DNA of 64,000 nt from Fluviispira vulneris. Its GTDB lineage: Bacteria; Bdellovibrionota_B; Oligoflexia; Silvanigrellales; Silvanigrellaceae. Each line of letters starts with the position of its first letter. Position 1 is the first letter of the stretch. The position numbers were made by a program, and so were the translations under genes. The notes beneath the pieces are model-generated. The model saw nothing but the letters and a program-made list of their open reading frames with translations, was not told the DNA's origin and searched no databases. Below, piece after piece: positions 54,934-64,000 of this stretch. Where the stretch lies: positions 248,001-312,000 of the forward strand of contig NZ_JACRSE010000004.1 in NCBI RefSeq assembly GCF_014281055.1, written 5' to 3'.

Positions 54934-56439
54934 ATGTTTAAAAGACTCAGTATCAAACAAAAAATGATTTATTGGAATATCTTAATCATTATTATCTTTG
55001 CAGGAATTCTTTTTTTTATCATGAACAACTCTTTAGAACATATTCTAAAAGAAAAAGAAATACAAATAAAACATATCACAGAAGTTTCTTATGGAATCAT
55101 AAAAAAATATATCGAACTTGAAAAAGAAGGTAAAATGACCCGTAAAGAAGCTATGGAGGAAGTAGGAAATATTATTGAAAATGCTCGTTATGACGGAACA
55201 AATTATGTATTTATCGATGACATTGATCAAAGACAAATAGTAAATCCTACAAGACCAGAGTTTAAAGGACAACTGCAACCCACTCCTCCAGAAACCATGG
55301 CTCGCTTAGTCAATAGTATGAAGCAAAATAAAGAGGGTGATTATTTCCATTTCTTTACAAAAAAACCTGGTCAAGAAGGAACATTTAGAAAAATTGCCTA
55401 CGTAAAACCGATACCTGAATGGCAATGGTTCGTCGGCACTGGAACATATATCAATGATATCGATGAACAACGAAGAGACTATATTATTGAATTGACTGCA
55501 ATTTCAGTAGTTATCACAATCTTCCTCATGTTTGGTGGTATTTTTTTTGCGAATCTTATTTCTGTTCCTTTAGCAAGTTTATCTGCACGTTTGTTAAAAT
55601 CAGCCGCTAATATGGAAGAAAAATCGAAGCATTTAACACAAATGAGCGAAAATGTAGGGAACTCTTCTAAAGGACAAGCAAGCTCAATTCAAGAAACCGC
55701 TGCAGCCATTGCTGAAGTCACCAGTATGATCACAAGAACATCTGCACTGACAGTGCAATCTGGCAACCTAGCCCACAAAATATCCGAAGGTACTGCGCAA
55801 GGCGGAGAAGCTGTACAACGTATGGTAACCTCTATGGAAGCCATTCAAGAATCCAGCCAACGTCTATCAGATATTGAAGCTATCATTAAGCAAATAGAAA
55901 CAAAAACAATGGTGATTAATGAAATTGTGACTAAAACAGAACTACTCTCCCTCAACGCATCGATTGAAGCGGCACGCGCTGGAGAATATGGCAAAGGCTT
56001 TGCTGTGGTGGCAGAAGAAGTCGGAAATCTTGCAAGCACGAGTGGTCGATCTTCCAATGAAATAAGAGATCTCCTTGAAAAAAGTCGGGGAAGTGTCCAA
56101 GATATCTTACAAATGACTGTCGAAAGGGTTTCTGAAGGACAAAATAAGACGATTGAAGTGAAGACCACATTTGAAAAAATAACTGCGGATGTCAATGAAA
56201 TAAATACGCAAATGACACAGATAACAGAAGCCACACGCGAGCAAGAAATTGGGGTTAAGCAAATAGCAAGTGCAATGGCTAAAATCGATGCTTCAGCAAT
56301 CCAAAATACAAACAGCGCTGAAAAATCCATCACTGCTTCAAATGACGTATTCAATATAAGTAAAGACTTAAAAGATATTGCTCACGAAACTGAAGATATA
56401 ATTTTTGGAGAGAAGAAAATTGAGAACAAAAAGAAATAA
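54934..56439 (+). CDS. Methyl-accepting chemotaxis protein with single Cache domain
   Basis: A 501-residue receptor. ATG 54934 has AGGGAG upstream. TM1 (about 10-30), a periplasmic sCache_2-type domain (35-180; [22 protein letters not shown]) that in this family binds small carboxylates or similar, TM2 (about 190-213), and a cytoplasmic signalling region with the tip [29 protein letters not shown]. It lacks an obvious HAMP domain after TM2. Unlike the two PAS receptors here, its signalling domain belongs to a shorter class. Overlaps the FecR-barrel gene by about 20 bases. Confidence 0.93.
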   Translation: MFKRLSIKQKMIYWNILIIIIFAGILFFIMNNSLEHILKEKEIQIKHITEVSYGIIKKYIELEKEGKMTRKEAMEEVGNIIENARYDGTNYVFIDDIDQRQIVNPTRPEFKGQLQPTPPETMARLVNSMKQNKEGDYFHFFTKKPGQEGTFRKIAYVKPIPEWQWFVGTGTYINDIDEQRRDYIIELTAISVVITIFLMFGGIFFANLISVPLASLSARLLKSAANMEEKSKHLTQMSENVGNSSKGQASSIQETAAAIAEVTSMITRTSALTVQSGNLAHKISEGTAQGGEAVQRMVTSMEAIQESSQRLSDIEAIIKQIETKTMVINEIVTKTELLSLNASIEAARAGEYGKGFAVVAEEVGNLASTSGRSSNEIRDLLEKSRGSVQDILQMTVERVSEGQNKTIEVKTTFEKITADVNEINTQMTQITEATREQEIGVKQIASAMAKIDASAIQNTNSAEKSITASNDVFNISKDLKDIAHETEDIIFGEKKIENKKK

Positions 56440-57892
56440 ATTAATTATAATTTTATTAATTTTTTTTCCGTTGTATTCTTTTGCTGACGAAGAAGAAATC
56501 GGAAAAATAGAAAATATTATAGGATCAGCAGATATAATTATTAACAATTCCCGCATAGAATTGGCAAAAGACACACCTGTACATCCATCAGATACAATTA
56601 TAACAAAAGACAAAACGCTCGTTAAAATATTATTTTTTGATGGAGCTGATATTATATTATACGAAAATACACAAATTAAAATTAAAGAATATAAATTTAA
56701 AATCGACGCAGAAAAAAAGAATTTAAAAGGAGTTTTTGAAGAAATCAAAGGAAAAATTCGCTTTTTTGTTAAGCCTGCAAAAAATACTGAAAATGATGTA
56801 AAATATAAAACCAACAATGCTGTCATGGGAATCCGCGGCACGGGTGGTGTTATTGTTGCTCAAGGAAGTCAAAAAACACAGCTCCTGGTCACATCAGGTA
56901 AAGTTGATTTCAGTAACCCCGCCGCTCCCGATAAAATCGTTCAAGTGAAAGAAAATCAGTGGGGAGAAATGCGCGGGGAAAAACCACCGGCACCGCCCAA
57001 ACCTGCTACACCAGAACTTATAAAAAGTTTAGCTATCGATCTACCAGAAGGATTTGAAATAACGAAGAGTGGAGAAGATGAAAAAGAAAACAATAAAGAA
57101 GAGGATAAAAAATTAAATAATTCGAATCCAACAGCTCCACTTCCACCAGCAGCATCACCAACAGGTGTTGAGGGAGATGATGACGACGAATCTGATAAGG
57201 AAAAGACTAGTAGTGACAGTAACAATACAAATAAAAATGAAGAGAACGAAGTCTTCAGAATGGGACCAACAGTCAGTGTAGGCATGTACCAATATCTTTC
57301 AGTTGGAATTGAAATGCGCATTTTAAAATTTCTGGGTTTGAGTGTTAATATCGGGGGAGCACCGGGGAAAATGAATTTGAAGGACTTTCCTAATATAGGC
57401 AATAAAATAAATAATAATAATCAACCAGAAATAAATAATATCAAAGCATCATTTTTTCATGTTGAAGCACGAGCTGTTATCTATCCTTTTAGCGGCCGTT
57501 TTTTTATAGGTTCCGCTTTTGGTCTGCGCAAGCTTGATGTACAAGCTGATACCTGTATCTACGTAACTGTTAGCTCACAAAACGTTTGTGTGCCTGCAAA
57601 TGGTGGAGTAAAAATCAATACGACTTATGCAACTCCTCAATTTGGTTGGTTATTTGTTTGGGACAGTGGATTTAGCATTGGTACAGAACTTGGTGCACAA
57701 ATTCCTTTAAGTATGAGTTCTAATAACTTTTATTCAAATGTAAATACTTCAAATCCTTCAGCCTATACTCAAGCAACCAGCTCAGGAAATTATCAAAATT
57801 TTCAAAACATTCTACAAAACAGTTTACCTGAATATTTTAACCATCAGGTATTACCCTTTTGGAATATTTTAAAAATTGGTTGGCTCTTTTAA
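56420..57892 (+). CDS. FecR-domain protein fused to a C-terminal beta-barrel-like domain
   Basis: About 490 residues. TTG 56420 gives a ribosome site (GGAG) at good spacing; TTG 56405 in the same frame is less likely. Signal peptide to about residue 22, then a FecR domain (25-180: [52 protein letters not shown]). A charged Pro/Glu/Asn-rich linker (190-275) is followed by about 210 residues with strands as in outer-membrane barrels ([33 protein letters not shown]), ending NILKIGWLF, a C-terminal Phe typical of barrel insertion signals. I infer an outer-membrane protein displaying or tethering a FecR domain. Coupled to the Cache receptor gene. Confidence 0.8.
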   Translation: MRTKRNKLIIILLIFFPLYSFADEEEIGKIENIIGSADIIINNSRIELAKDTPVHPSDTIITKDKTLVKILFFDGADIILYENTQIKIKEYKFKIDAEKKNLKGVFEEIKGKIRFFVKPAKNTENDVKYKTNNAVMGIRGTGGVIVAQGSQKTQLLVTSGKVDFSNPAAPDKIVQVKENQWGEMRGEKPPAPPKPATPELIKSLAIDLPEGFEITKSGEDEKENNKEEDKKLNNSNPTAPLPPAASPTGVEGDDDDESDKEKTSSDSNNTNKNEENEVFRMGPTVSVGMYQYLSVGIEMRILKFLGLSVNIGGAPGKMNLKDFPNIGNKINNNNQPEINNIKASFFHVEARAVIYPFSGRFFIGSAFGLRKLDVQADTCIYVTVSSQNVCVPANGGVKINTTYATPQFGWLFVWDSGFSIGTELGAQIPLSMSSNNFYSNVNTSNPSAYTQATSSGNYQNFQNILQNSLPEYFNHQVLPFWNILKIGWLF

Positions 57893-57973
57893 ATAAATAT
57901 GCACTAAAAACTTTATAATCTAAGCTGAGTCGAAATTTTTTACTTAAAGAAACAAGAAAGTATAAAGTGATTT

Positions 57974-58345
57974 TCAAGACTTCGTTAATTTTTTAACCGC
58001 TTCAATCAGCATTTCAGGTTTAAATGGTTTAACAATCCATCCACTAGCACCGGCTTTTTTAGCTTGCGCAACTATTTCTGTAGCTCCTTCTGTTGTCAAT
58101 ATTAAAATCGGTGGATGGGGTAAGCTTGCATCGCCGTTGATTGCAAGAACCATTTCTATCCCATTCATCTCAGGCATATTGATATCAGATATAATAGCGT
58201 CGATATCTTTATTAGCCCTCAATTTTTCAATTCCTTCTTTTCCACTTTCTGCTTCTATAACCTCAAAACCACTTTTAGACAGTGTGAAGTTGACCTGCTG
58301 ACGGATTGTTTTCGCATCATCGACAATGAGTATTTTTTTTGTCAT
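57974..58345 (-). CDS. cheY: CheY-like single-domain response regulator
   Basis: A 123-residue receiver domain: acidic pocket VDD (Asp9-Asp10), phosphoacceptor Asp54 in ISDINMPEMNG, Thr of ILTTEGA and Lys of VKPF. No output domain, so it likely acts on the motor or as a phosphate sink. Convergent to the FecR-barrel gene and divergent from the PAS receptor gene at 58612; its partner kinases are probably the two CheA proteins downstream. Confidence 0.93.
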   Translation of the reverse strand: MTKKILIVDDAKTIRQQVNFTLSKSGFEVIEAESGKEGIEKLRANKDIDAIISDINMPEMNGIEMVLAINGDASLPHPPILILTTEGATEIVAQAKKAGASGWIVKPFKPEMLIEAVKKLTKS

Positions 58346-58611
58346 GTGAGTTCCTCTAATTAAAAAAATTTTTTAATTATACATCTATTTATTATACATT
58401 CTTTCAAAGCTTTGCACAAAGGACATTTTTTACTTTATCTTTTTGTTAAAAAAAATATTTTGAATTTTTTTTTATAATTCAATAAAAAAATAAATATCGT
58501 CATTTTTTTAACACCATTTTTATTTTTTTTACTGACAAGCGCAATCTAACAAATGTTATTTTATAAGTATTTAATTTCAATTTTGGAGTTTATAACGGCA
58601 AGGAGAATTTA

Positions 58612-60159
58612 ATGGATGTTGCTAAACTCACAGCTCTAAAATCGCCAAATGAAGAAGAATATATTGGTATGTCTGAGAATTCTCCGATCAATATTTTATA
58701 CTGTGATTTAGATTTTACAATAAAATATATGAATCCAACTAGCAGAGAAACTCTTTTAAAAATTGAAAAGTATTTACCGATTAAAGTAAATGAAATATTA
58801 GGATCGTCAATCGATGTATTTCATAAAGTTCCATCTCATCAGCGTCGTATTTTAGCGAATGATAAAAATTTACCACATAGAGCCATTATTAATGTTGGTC
58901 CCGAAAAATTAGACTTACTCGTTTCTGCTATATATGACAAAAATAGCAAATATATTGGGGCTATGGTTACTTGGGATATCGTCACAGAAAAACTGGAGCT
59001 AGCGAATAGTCTCGCTCGAATCAGCTCCATGATGGAAAATATTCCGATCAATGTTTTATTTTGCGGGCTCGATTTCAATATAAGTTATGCAAATACAGCA
59101 AGTATGAAGACATTAGAAAAACTAGAAAAATATCTACCGATAAGAATTAGCAATCTAATCGGCACGAGCATTGACGTCTTTCATAAAGTACCATCCCACC
59201 AACGCAACTTATTATCCAATGAAAAAAATCTTCCCCACAGAGCAATTATAAGCGTGGGACCAGAAAAACTCAGCCTTTTAGCTTCCGCAGTGCTAGATTT
59301 AAATAAAAAATTTATAGGTGTTATGGTTACCTGGGAAATAATCACTGACAACGTAAAACTTGTTGAAAATATCAGACAAGCAGCACAGCAACTTGCTTCA
59401 GCCTCTGAAGAACTCAATGCAACCGCTAAAGAAATGAGTATAAATGCAGAAAAAACCACTGCTGTTGCAAACTCTACCGCGGCTGCTTCTGAAGAGGTTT
59501 CACATGGAATACGTTCGGTTGCTACGAATACAGAAGAGATGTCTGCTGCAATAAAAGAAATTGCCCGCAATGCGACAGAAGCATCCGCCAATACTTCGTT
59601 GTCTCTTAAACAAGCACAAAATACCAATGCAATCATAATCAAGTTAGGTGAAAGCAGCCGCGAAATCGGCAATGTCATAAAAGTGATCAGCTCAATTGCG
59701 CAACAGACAAACCTTCTCGCTTTAAATGCCACAATTGAAGCCGCCCGTGCTGGTGATGCAGGGCGTGGTTTTGCAGTGGTTGCTAATGAGGTGAAAGAAT
59801 TGGCAAAACAAACAGCTAAAGCTACTGAAGATATTACAAACAAAATCACTGGTATTCAAAGCGATTCAAAAAGTTCAGTGGATGCCGTCAGTCAAATCAG
59901 TCAATCCATTGAAAAACTTACAAGTATTGCCAATGCGATTGCTGCTTCAGTAGAAGAGCAAGCAGCGACAACGAATGAAGTTTCTCGCATTGTGCTAGAG
60001 TCTGCAAAAGGGGTCACAAATATTACTGATAATGTAAAAGTGGTATCAGATGCGGCGACACAAACTTCCAATGGCTCATCCCAATTGCTTTTAGCAGCAA
60101 AATCTTTGAGTGAGCTTGCTGTTAATTTAGAAAGTCTTGTAAAAAATATAAAAATTTAG
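58612..60159 (+). CDS. Soluble double-PAS methyl-accepting chemotaxis protein
   Basis: A 515-residue cytoplasmic receptor after CAAGGAGA. Two tandem PAS-type units (about 22-130 and 143-250) share [46 protein letters not shown] and GAMVTWDIV. This FHK-x-P-x-HQR version is a known MCP-type PAS variant. The C-terminal half is a signalling domain (tip [20 protein letters not shown]) almost the same as in the receptor at 27836-29800. It lies upstream of two CheA genes and likely feeds them. Confidence 0.93.
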   Translation: MDVAKLTALKSPNEEEYIGMSENSPINILYCDLDFTIKYMNPTSRETLLKIEKYLPIKVNEILGSSIDVFHKVPSHQRRILANDKNLPHRAIINVGPEKLDLLVSAIYDKNSKYIGAMVTWDIVTEKLELANSLARISSMMENIPINVLFCGLDFNISYANTASMKTLEKLEKYLPIRISNLIGTSIDVFHKVPSHQRNLLSNEKNLPHRAIISVGPEKLSLLASAVLDLNKKFIGVMVTWEIITDNVKLVENIRQAAQQLASASEELNATAKEMSINAEKTTAVANSTAAASEEVSHGIRSVATNTEEMSAAIKEIARNATEASANTSLSLKQAQNTNAIIIKLGESSREIGNVIKVISSIAQQTNLLALNATIEAARAGDAGRGFAVVANEVKELAKQTAKATEDITNKITGIQSDSKSSVDAVSQISQSIEKLTSIANAIAASVEEQAATTNEVSRIVLESAKGVTNITDNVKVVSDAATQTSNGSSQLLLAAKSLSELAVNLESLVKNIKI

Positions 60160-60299
60160 TTTTTTCTAATTAAATTAATAAATTGCTGCTTTTTCTAGCT
60201 CTAGGCATTTCTTGCTTATCAAAACAAATCTTAAACAAATTGAATTCTTAATTGCAAAATTAAACCGATAATAAAATTATATAAACTTGAGATAAATTT

Positions 60300-62858
60300 A
60301 TGGAAAATGAAAAACTAAAAATTTTATGGGTTGATGATGAAGAAGACAATCAAGAAATGATTGAATTTATCATTAATAAAGCTGGGTTTATACCAATATT
60401 TATTGCAAAACCAGAAAAAGCTCTCGAAATTTATAAAGAAGAATTTTTTGATCTTGCAATGGTTCTTTGTGATTATTTGATGCCAAAAATGAACGGCTTT
60501 CAATTTAGAGAAAATATTTTAAAAATCAGTGATTCTGTTCCATTCGGGATAGTTTCAGGACAAATTACAAAAGAGATGGCACTTGAAGGAATTTCCCACA
60601 AAATTTGCGGATTCTTTGATAAACCATTTGATGAACAACAAATTATTGCAATGATAGAGAAAGAAACTCTCTCACGCGTTCAGTCTATCAAAGAAAATAA
60701 TGCCATTGAAGAAACTTTTGTAGAAGAAGCTTCTGCAATTTTAGATGAAATAGAACCTTTTTTATTATCTCTTAATTTCAACCGTCATGATCCCGATGCA
60801 TTGAAAGCAATAGCCCGTGGTATTCATACTCTAAAAGGCTCAAGTGGTTGTCTCAGAAGCAATACATTAACAAAATATATTCACAAATATGAAGATCTTT
60901 TTTCACCAATTCTAAAAGGAGAAACAGCTCTTTCAGATGACATTTACGATGTATTATTTCGCGGTCTTGATAGAATCAAAGAAATTGTTGTCAGTATTTC
61001 AAATAAAAAATTCCATTTGTATAAAATAGAAAATCTTCTAGATGATTTAAATATTAAAATAGAAGATTTTTCAAAATCAATCCAGAATATTGAAAATAGA
61101 AATCAAAAGGACAATCAAGCATCTCCTACCCCTTTGCACCAAAAACCTAAAGAAGCAATTTCGGTCCCCATCCAGATGCTTGATGAACTTTCTGGATATT
61201 CTGGCGAAATAACAGTTATTCGCAATATGATAAACAAAATCATTTTTTCACTTGAAGCAAAAAATACGAACGATAAAGATATTCAAGGTCTTCGAGAATT
61301 ATTTGATGAAATGCATAAAATAAATAGCACAATTCAAAACCGCATTACAGATCTTTGTAAAGTTCCGCTTTCAGGAATTTTTAAACCTATTCCACGTATA
61401 ATACGCGATCTTGCAAGGGAATTAGGCAAAGAAATTCAAGTTAAAATTAGTGGTGAAAATATTAGAGTAGCAAATGCTCTTGTTTTAGTATGCAGCAATT
61501 CTCTCATCCACCTCGTTCGAAATAGTGCAGATCACGGGATAGAATTACCGAATGAACGGTTACAAGCGCATAAACCAGCACATGGATTTATTGAGATTCA
61601 ATGCATCGAAGATAATAACGATCTGCAAATAATTATAAGCGATGATGGTAGAGGAATAAATCCTGATAAAATCAAAGAAAAAGCAATTGAAAAAGGGCTT
61701 TTTAATGAAGATGATTTGAGTAAAATGACTGAAAAGCAGATATTGGAAATTATTTTTTCTCCAGGTTTTAGCACAGCAGAGAAATTGACAGATGTTTCAG
61801 GCCGTGGTGTTGGCATGGATATGGTTAAGTCTTCAGTTGAATCTGCTGGTGGCCAAATAGATATCGAGTCCAATATTGGTTCCGGTACTACTTTTAAATT
61901 GCGTTTACCAAAACCAAAGTCAGTTCTTATAATAAATTCATTATTAATTAAATGTGCTGACAGATGTTTTGCAATTCCCCAGGATTCAATTTTACATGTT
62001 TTACGAGTTGAACAAGAAAAATACCAAGCTATGGTTCAAAAAATTGCTTCTGGCTATGTGCTTTGTTATAACAATCATTTGTATCCAATATTAGATTTAA
62101 AATCTTTACTTAATATATCTGATAATTCTCATATTGATAACTCAAAAGAAATTATTAAAGAAATACTTATTCTCCAAACGGAAAAATATTTATATGCAAT
62201 GTTTGTTGATGGTATTCTCGATTCTGAGGAAATTGTTGTTAAAAGAATAAATTCGTGTTTCAACTTTAAAGGAATTTATACAGGTGCAACTTTTATGGGC
62301 GATGGATCTGTTGCACTCATTTTAGATATTAAAAATCTTGCAGAATATGCTGGTTTAAAAGTAACTGAGACTAAAACCCAACAAAAAAACAATGAATTAA
62401 AAATAGATAAAATAGAGACAAAAAAAGATTCTATGCAAGATTATTTATTGTTCAATTTAGATTCTAAAACTCTTTATGGTGTTCCATTAAACCAAATATT
62501 TAGACTAGAAGAAATAAGAAAAAATAAAGTACAATATTGTGGACTTGAGAGAGCTGTATTATATCGGGAAAGTATTATGCCTATCCACTCTATGGAAAAG
62601 CTTTTAAATATTCATCCTAAAAAAACAGAAAAAGAAAATTTTAGTGAACAAATATCCATAATTGTAACTCAATATTTGGATGGATTTTTGGGTCTCGAAG
62701 TTCCGCAAGTTATAGACATAGCTTCTGGAGAGAAAAATTTAATCGATCAAATTCGCGATAGAATTGGTGTTATGGGAAATACCTTTATACAAGATAAAAC
62801 AGTAACTATTTTAGATTTGCCAACAGTTATTCAGAATTCGGACAAATACAAGGCATAA
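60300..62858 (+). CDS. Hybrid REC-HPt-CheA-CheW-CheW kinase
   Basis: An 852-residue protein. Receiver domain (1-125; DDEED, Asp58 in LCDYLMPKMNG, Lys108 in DKPF), HPt (about 135-240; His176 in GIHTLKGSSG), a linker, CheA dimerisation helices (about 290-360), HATPase (365-540; VRNSADHGIE, SDDGRGI, SGRGVGMDMV) and two CheW-like domains (545-690 and 710-850). A receiver in front of a CheA is uncommon, and two CheW domains in one chain are unusual for chemotaxis kinases. It could autoregulate by phosphate shuttling His176-Asp58. Followed after 37 bases by a standard CheA. Confidence 0.92.
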   Translation: MENEKLKILWVDDEEDNQEMIEFIINKAGFIPIFIAKPEKALEIYKEEFFDLAMVLCDYLMPKMNGFQFRENILKISDSVPFGIVSGQITKEMALEGISHKICGFFDKPFDEQQIIAMIEKETLSRVQSIKENNAIEETFVEEASAILDEIEPFLLSLNFNRHDPDALKAIARGIHTLKGSSGCLRSNTLTKYIHKYEDLFSPILKGETALSDDIYDVLFRGLDRIKEIVVSISNKKFHLYKIENLLDDLNIKIEDFSKSIQNIENRNQKDNQASPTPLHQKPKEAISVPIQMLDELSGYSGEITVIRNMINKIIFSLEAKNTNDKDIQGLRELFDEMHKINSTIQNRITDLCKVPLSGIFKPIPRIIRDLARELGKEIQVKISGENIRVANALVLVCSNSLIHLVRNSADHGIELPNERLQAHKPAHGFIEIQCIEDNNDLQIIISDDGRGINPDKIKEKAIEKGLFNEDDLSKMTEKQILEIIFSPGFSTAEKLTDVSGRGVGMDMVKSSVESAGGQIDIESNIGSGTTFKLRLPKPKSVLIINSLLIKCADRCFAIPQDSILHVLRVEQEKYQAMVQKIASGYVLCYNNHLYPILDLKSLLNISDNSHIDNSKEIIKEILILQTEKYLYAMFVDGILDSEEIVVKRINSCFNFKGIYTGATFMGDGSVALILDIKNLAEYAGLKVTETKTQQKNNELKIDKIETKKDSMQDYLLFNLDSKTLYGVPLNQIFRLEEIRKNKVQYCGLERAVLYRESIMPIHSMEKLLNIHPKKTEKENFSEQISIIVTQYLDGFLGLEVPQVIDIASGEKNLIDQIRDRIGVMGNTFIQDKTVTILDLPTVIQNSDKYKA

Positions 62859-62895
62859 TTAAGGTTACATTTTCTGTTAAAAAGGAAACGGTTTG

Positions 62896-64000
62896 ATGGC
62901 AATGTCAGCTGAAGCAAAACAATCCGCTCTTTCTGAATATTTCGATGAATGCCATGAAATGCTTGAACGTCTTGATAAAAATATATCTACAGTGGAAAAA
63001 AATGGTTCTGATAAAGAACTTTTAGCCGCTATTTACCGAGATATGCATACTTTAAAAGGCACTTCACAATTATTTGGTTTTGCTAAAATCGGTCGACTTG
63101 CTCATGTGATGGAGACGTGTCTTGATCCTATTCGCAAGGGCAAAGCAAAACTTTCGGATGAACTGCTTGACAGCTTGTTTATTGGTCTTGATTTCATCAC
63201 ACACTCTTTGGATTTTATAAAGGAAAAACAAAAGGAGCCTGAAAATCATGAAATACTGGAAAATATTCTTGCGAAATTTATTGCAGCAGTAGAATTAAGT
63301 ATCACGGGGTTAGATGCAATTTCTAAAGATAAAATTCTAATGGTCGATAATATCTTGCCACCTCTTAAAAATGACATAAAACAAGAGGAGATAAGACAGG
63401 TGCCCGTAGAAAATAAAAAAGAAGAAGAACATGTCGCCTATGAAATCTTTGACATACCCGAAAAAACTGTCCAAAATGTAACCTCAACTCCTAAATCACC
63501 TACTCAAAATAAGTCTGAAGAAATCCAAATAAATGATAAGAAAAATAAGTCTGAAGAAAACCAAACAAATGATAAGAAAAACACGGATGAACAGATATCA
63601 GAAACAATTCGTGTTCAAGTCAATCTATTAAATAATTTAATGAATTTAGTTGGTGAACTGGTACTTATCCGCAATCAATTGCTTCAACATGCAAAACTAA
63701 ATGATGAAGACACTGAGTTTTTAAAAATCAGTCAACGTTTAAATGTTCTCACTGCAGAATTACAAAATGAAGTTATGAAAACAAGAATGCAACCTATTGG
63801 CAATGTCTTAACTATATTTTCTAGAGTTGTTCGTGATTTATCTAAAGAACTTGGAAAAAAAATTGACCTTGTACTCTTAGGTGTTGATACAGAGCTCGAT
63901 AAAACTGTTATAGAAGCTGTGAAAGATCCTCTCATGCATATTGTTAGAAATGCTGTGGACCATGGCATAGAAACTTTAGAAGAAAGGAAAAAAGTCGGCA
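62896..64000 (+). CDS. cheA: CheA chemotaxis histidine kinase (3' end cut by window)
   Basis: An open frame from ATG 62896 (AAAGGAAAC upstream) to the window end. It begins MAMSAEAKQSALSEYFDECH and has an HPt domain (His51 in DMHTLKGTS), a Glu/Lys/Asn-rich linker (about 150-235) and a dimerisation domain with VNLLNNLMNLVGELVLIRNQ, MKTRMQPIGNVLTIF and the start of the HATPase, HIVRNAVDHGIE. The rest lies beyond the window. Same orientation as the hybrid kinase, 37 bases downstream, so one transcript. Confidence 0.93.
   Translation, partial: MAMSAEAKQSALSEYFDECHEMLERLDKNISTVEKNGSDKELLAAIYRDMHTLKGTSQLFGFAKIGRLAHVMETCLDPIRKGKAKLSDELLDSLFIGLDFITHSLDFIKEKQKEPENHEILENILAKFIAAVELSITGLDAISKDKILMVDNILPPLKNDIKQEEIRQVPVENKKEEEHVAYEIFDIPEKTVQNVTSTPKSPTQNKSEEIQINDKKNKSEENQTNDKKNTDEQISETIRVQVNLLNNLMNLVGELVLIRNQLLQHAKLNDEDTEFLKISQRLNVLTAELQNEVMKTRMQPIGNVLTIFSRVVRDLSKELGKKIDLVLLGVDTELDKTVIEAVKDPLMHIVRNAVDHGIETLEERKKVG
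63508..63579 (+). repeat. Two tandem 36-bp units in the CheA linker
   Basis: Units at 63508-63543 and 63544-63579 encode NKSEEIQINDKK and NKSEENQTNDKK. They differ at only a few bases. The frame is kept, so the linker between HPt and dimerisation domains can vary in length by slippage. Confidence 0.9.

Overview
The window is AT-rich DNA, densely coded on both strands, with no rRNA genes, insertion sequences, phage genes or CRISPR. Low GC, many PAS/MCP/CheA signalling genes, many secreted proteins and lipoproteins without known homologues, an S1/P1 nuclease and a Gram-negative envelope (class A PBP, FadL-like porin, lipoproteins) suggest a Bdellovibrionota/Oligoflexia-type bacterium, perhaps a Silvanigrella/Fluviispira relative. 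That placement is an inference from gene content; there is no phylogenetic marker search behind it.

Layout. 1-4.7 kb: an AzlC-type permease (cut by the window edge), a bifunctional class A penicillin-binding protein and a His-rich/TPR protein with four 13-residue repeats. 4.9-23.5 kb: a large accessory block of secreted proteins. It holds a two-gene cassette (4918-7703), an orphan solute-binding protein, two tandem lipoproteins (the second frameshifted), then a long co-directional run 12491-23500. That run contains a Hint-domain protein, a membrane-anchored helical protein, a third lipoprotein, two small secreted proteins, a second copy of the two-gene cassette, a HEAT-repeat protein whose N-terminal half recalls vitellogenin/large lipid transfer proteins, and a soluble GAF-PAS-PAS histidine kinase. 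The three paralogous lipoproteins carry motifs that line up with the Asp/His/Asn/Ser sites of subtilases, so I read them as very divergent S8-type proteases.

23.5-35 kb is mostly housekeeping: fatty-acid hydroxylase, RecD2 helicase, two tandem tRNA-Pro genes, a triple-PAS soluble chemoreceptor, S1/P1 nuclease, cyclophilin, IMPACT/YigZ, an RlmM-like methyltransferase and histidine ammonia-lyase. 35-44 kb: two adjacent large membrane-anchored proteins with degenerate sulfatase-like folds, a FadL-like outer-membrane protein, a lipoprotein and a phosphohexomutase. 44-54.9 kb: GreA, an AI-2E-type permease with an ECF-like sigma factor and a putative anti-sigma partner, a STAS/diguanylate cyclase pair, tRNA-Leu, and infC translationally coupled to a leaderless 5'-nucleotidase-type phosphatase rather than to rpmI-rplT. 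54.9-64 kb: a chemotaxis-type cluster with a Cache receptor, a FecR/beta-barrel protein, CheY, a double-PAS receptor, a REC-HPt-CheA-CheW hybrid and the start of a second CheA.

The best candidate for an undescribed system is the 4.9-21.5 kb block. Nearly all its products are exported. It combines predicted proteolysis (subtilase-like lipoproteins), autoprocessing of a small Cys-rich peptide (Hint domain), a lipid-transfer-like HEAT protein and duplicated conserved partners, and ends next to a sensor kinase. This is a hypothesis from motif reading; no database search was possible.
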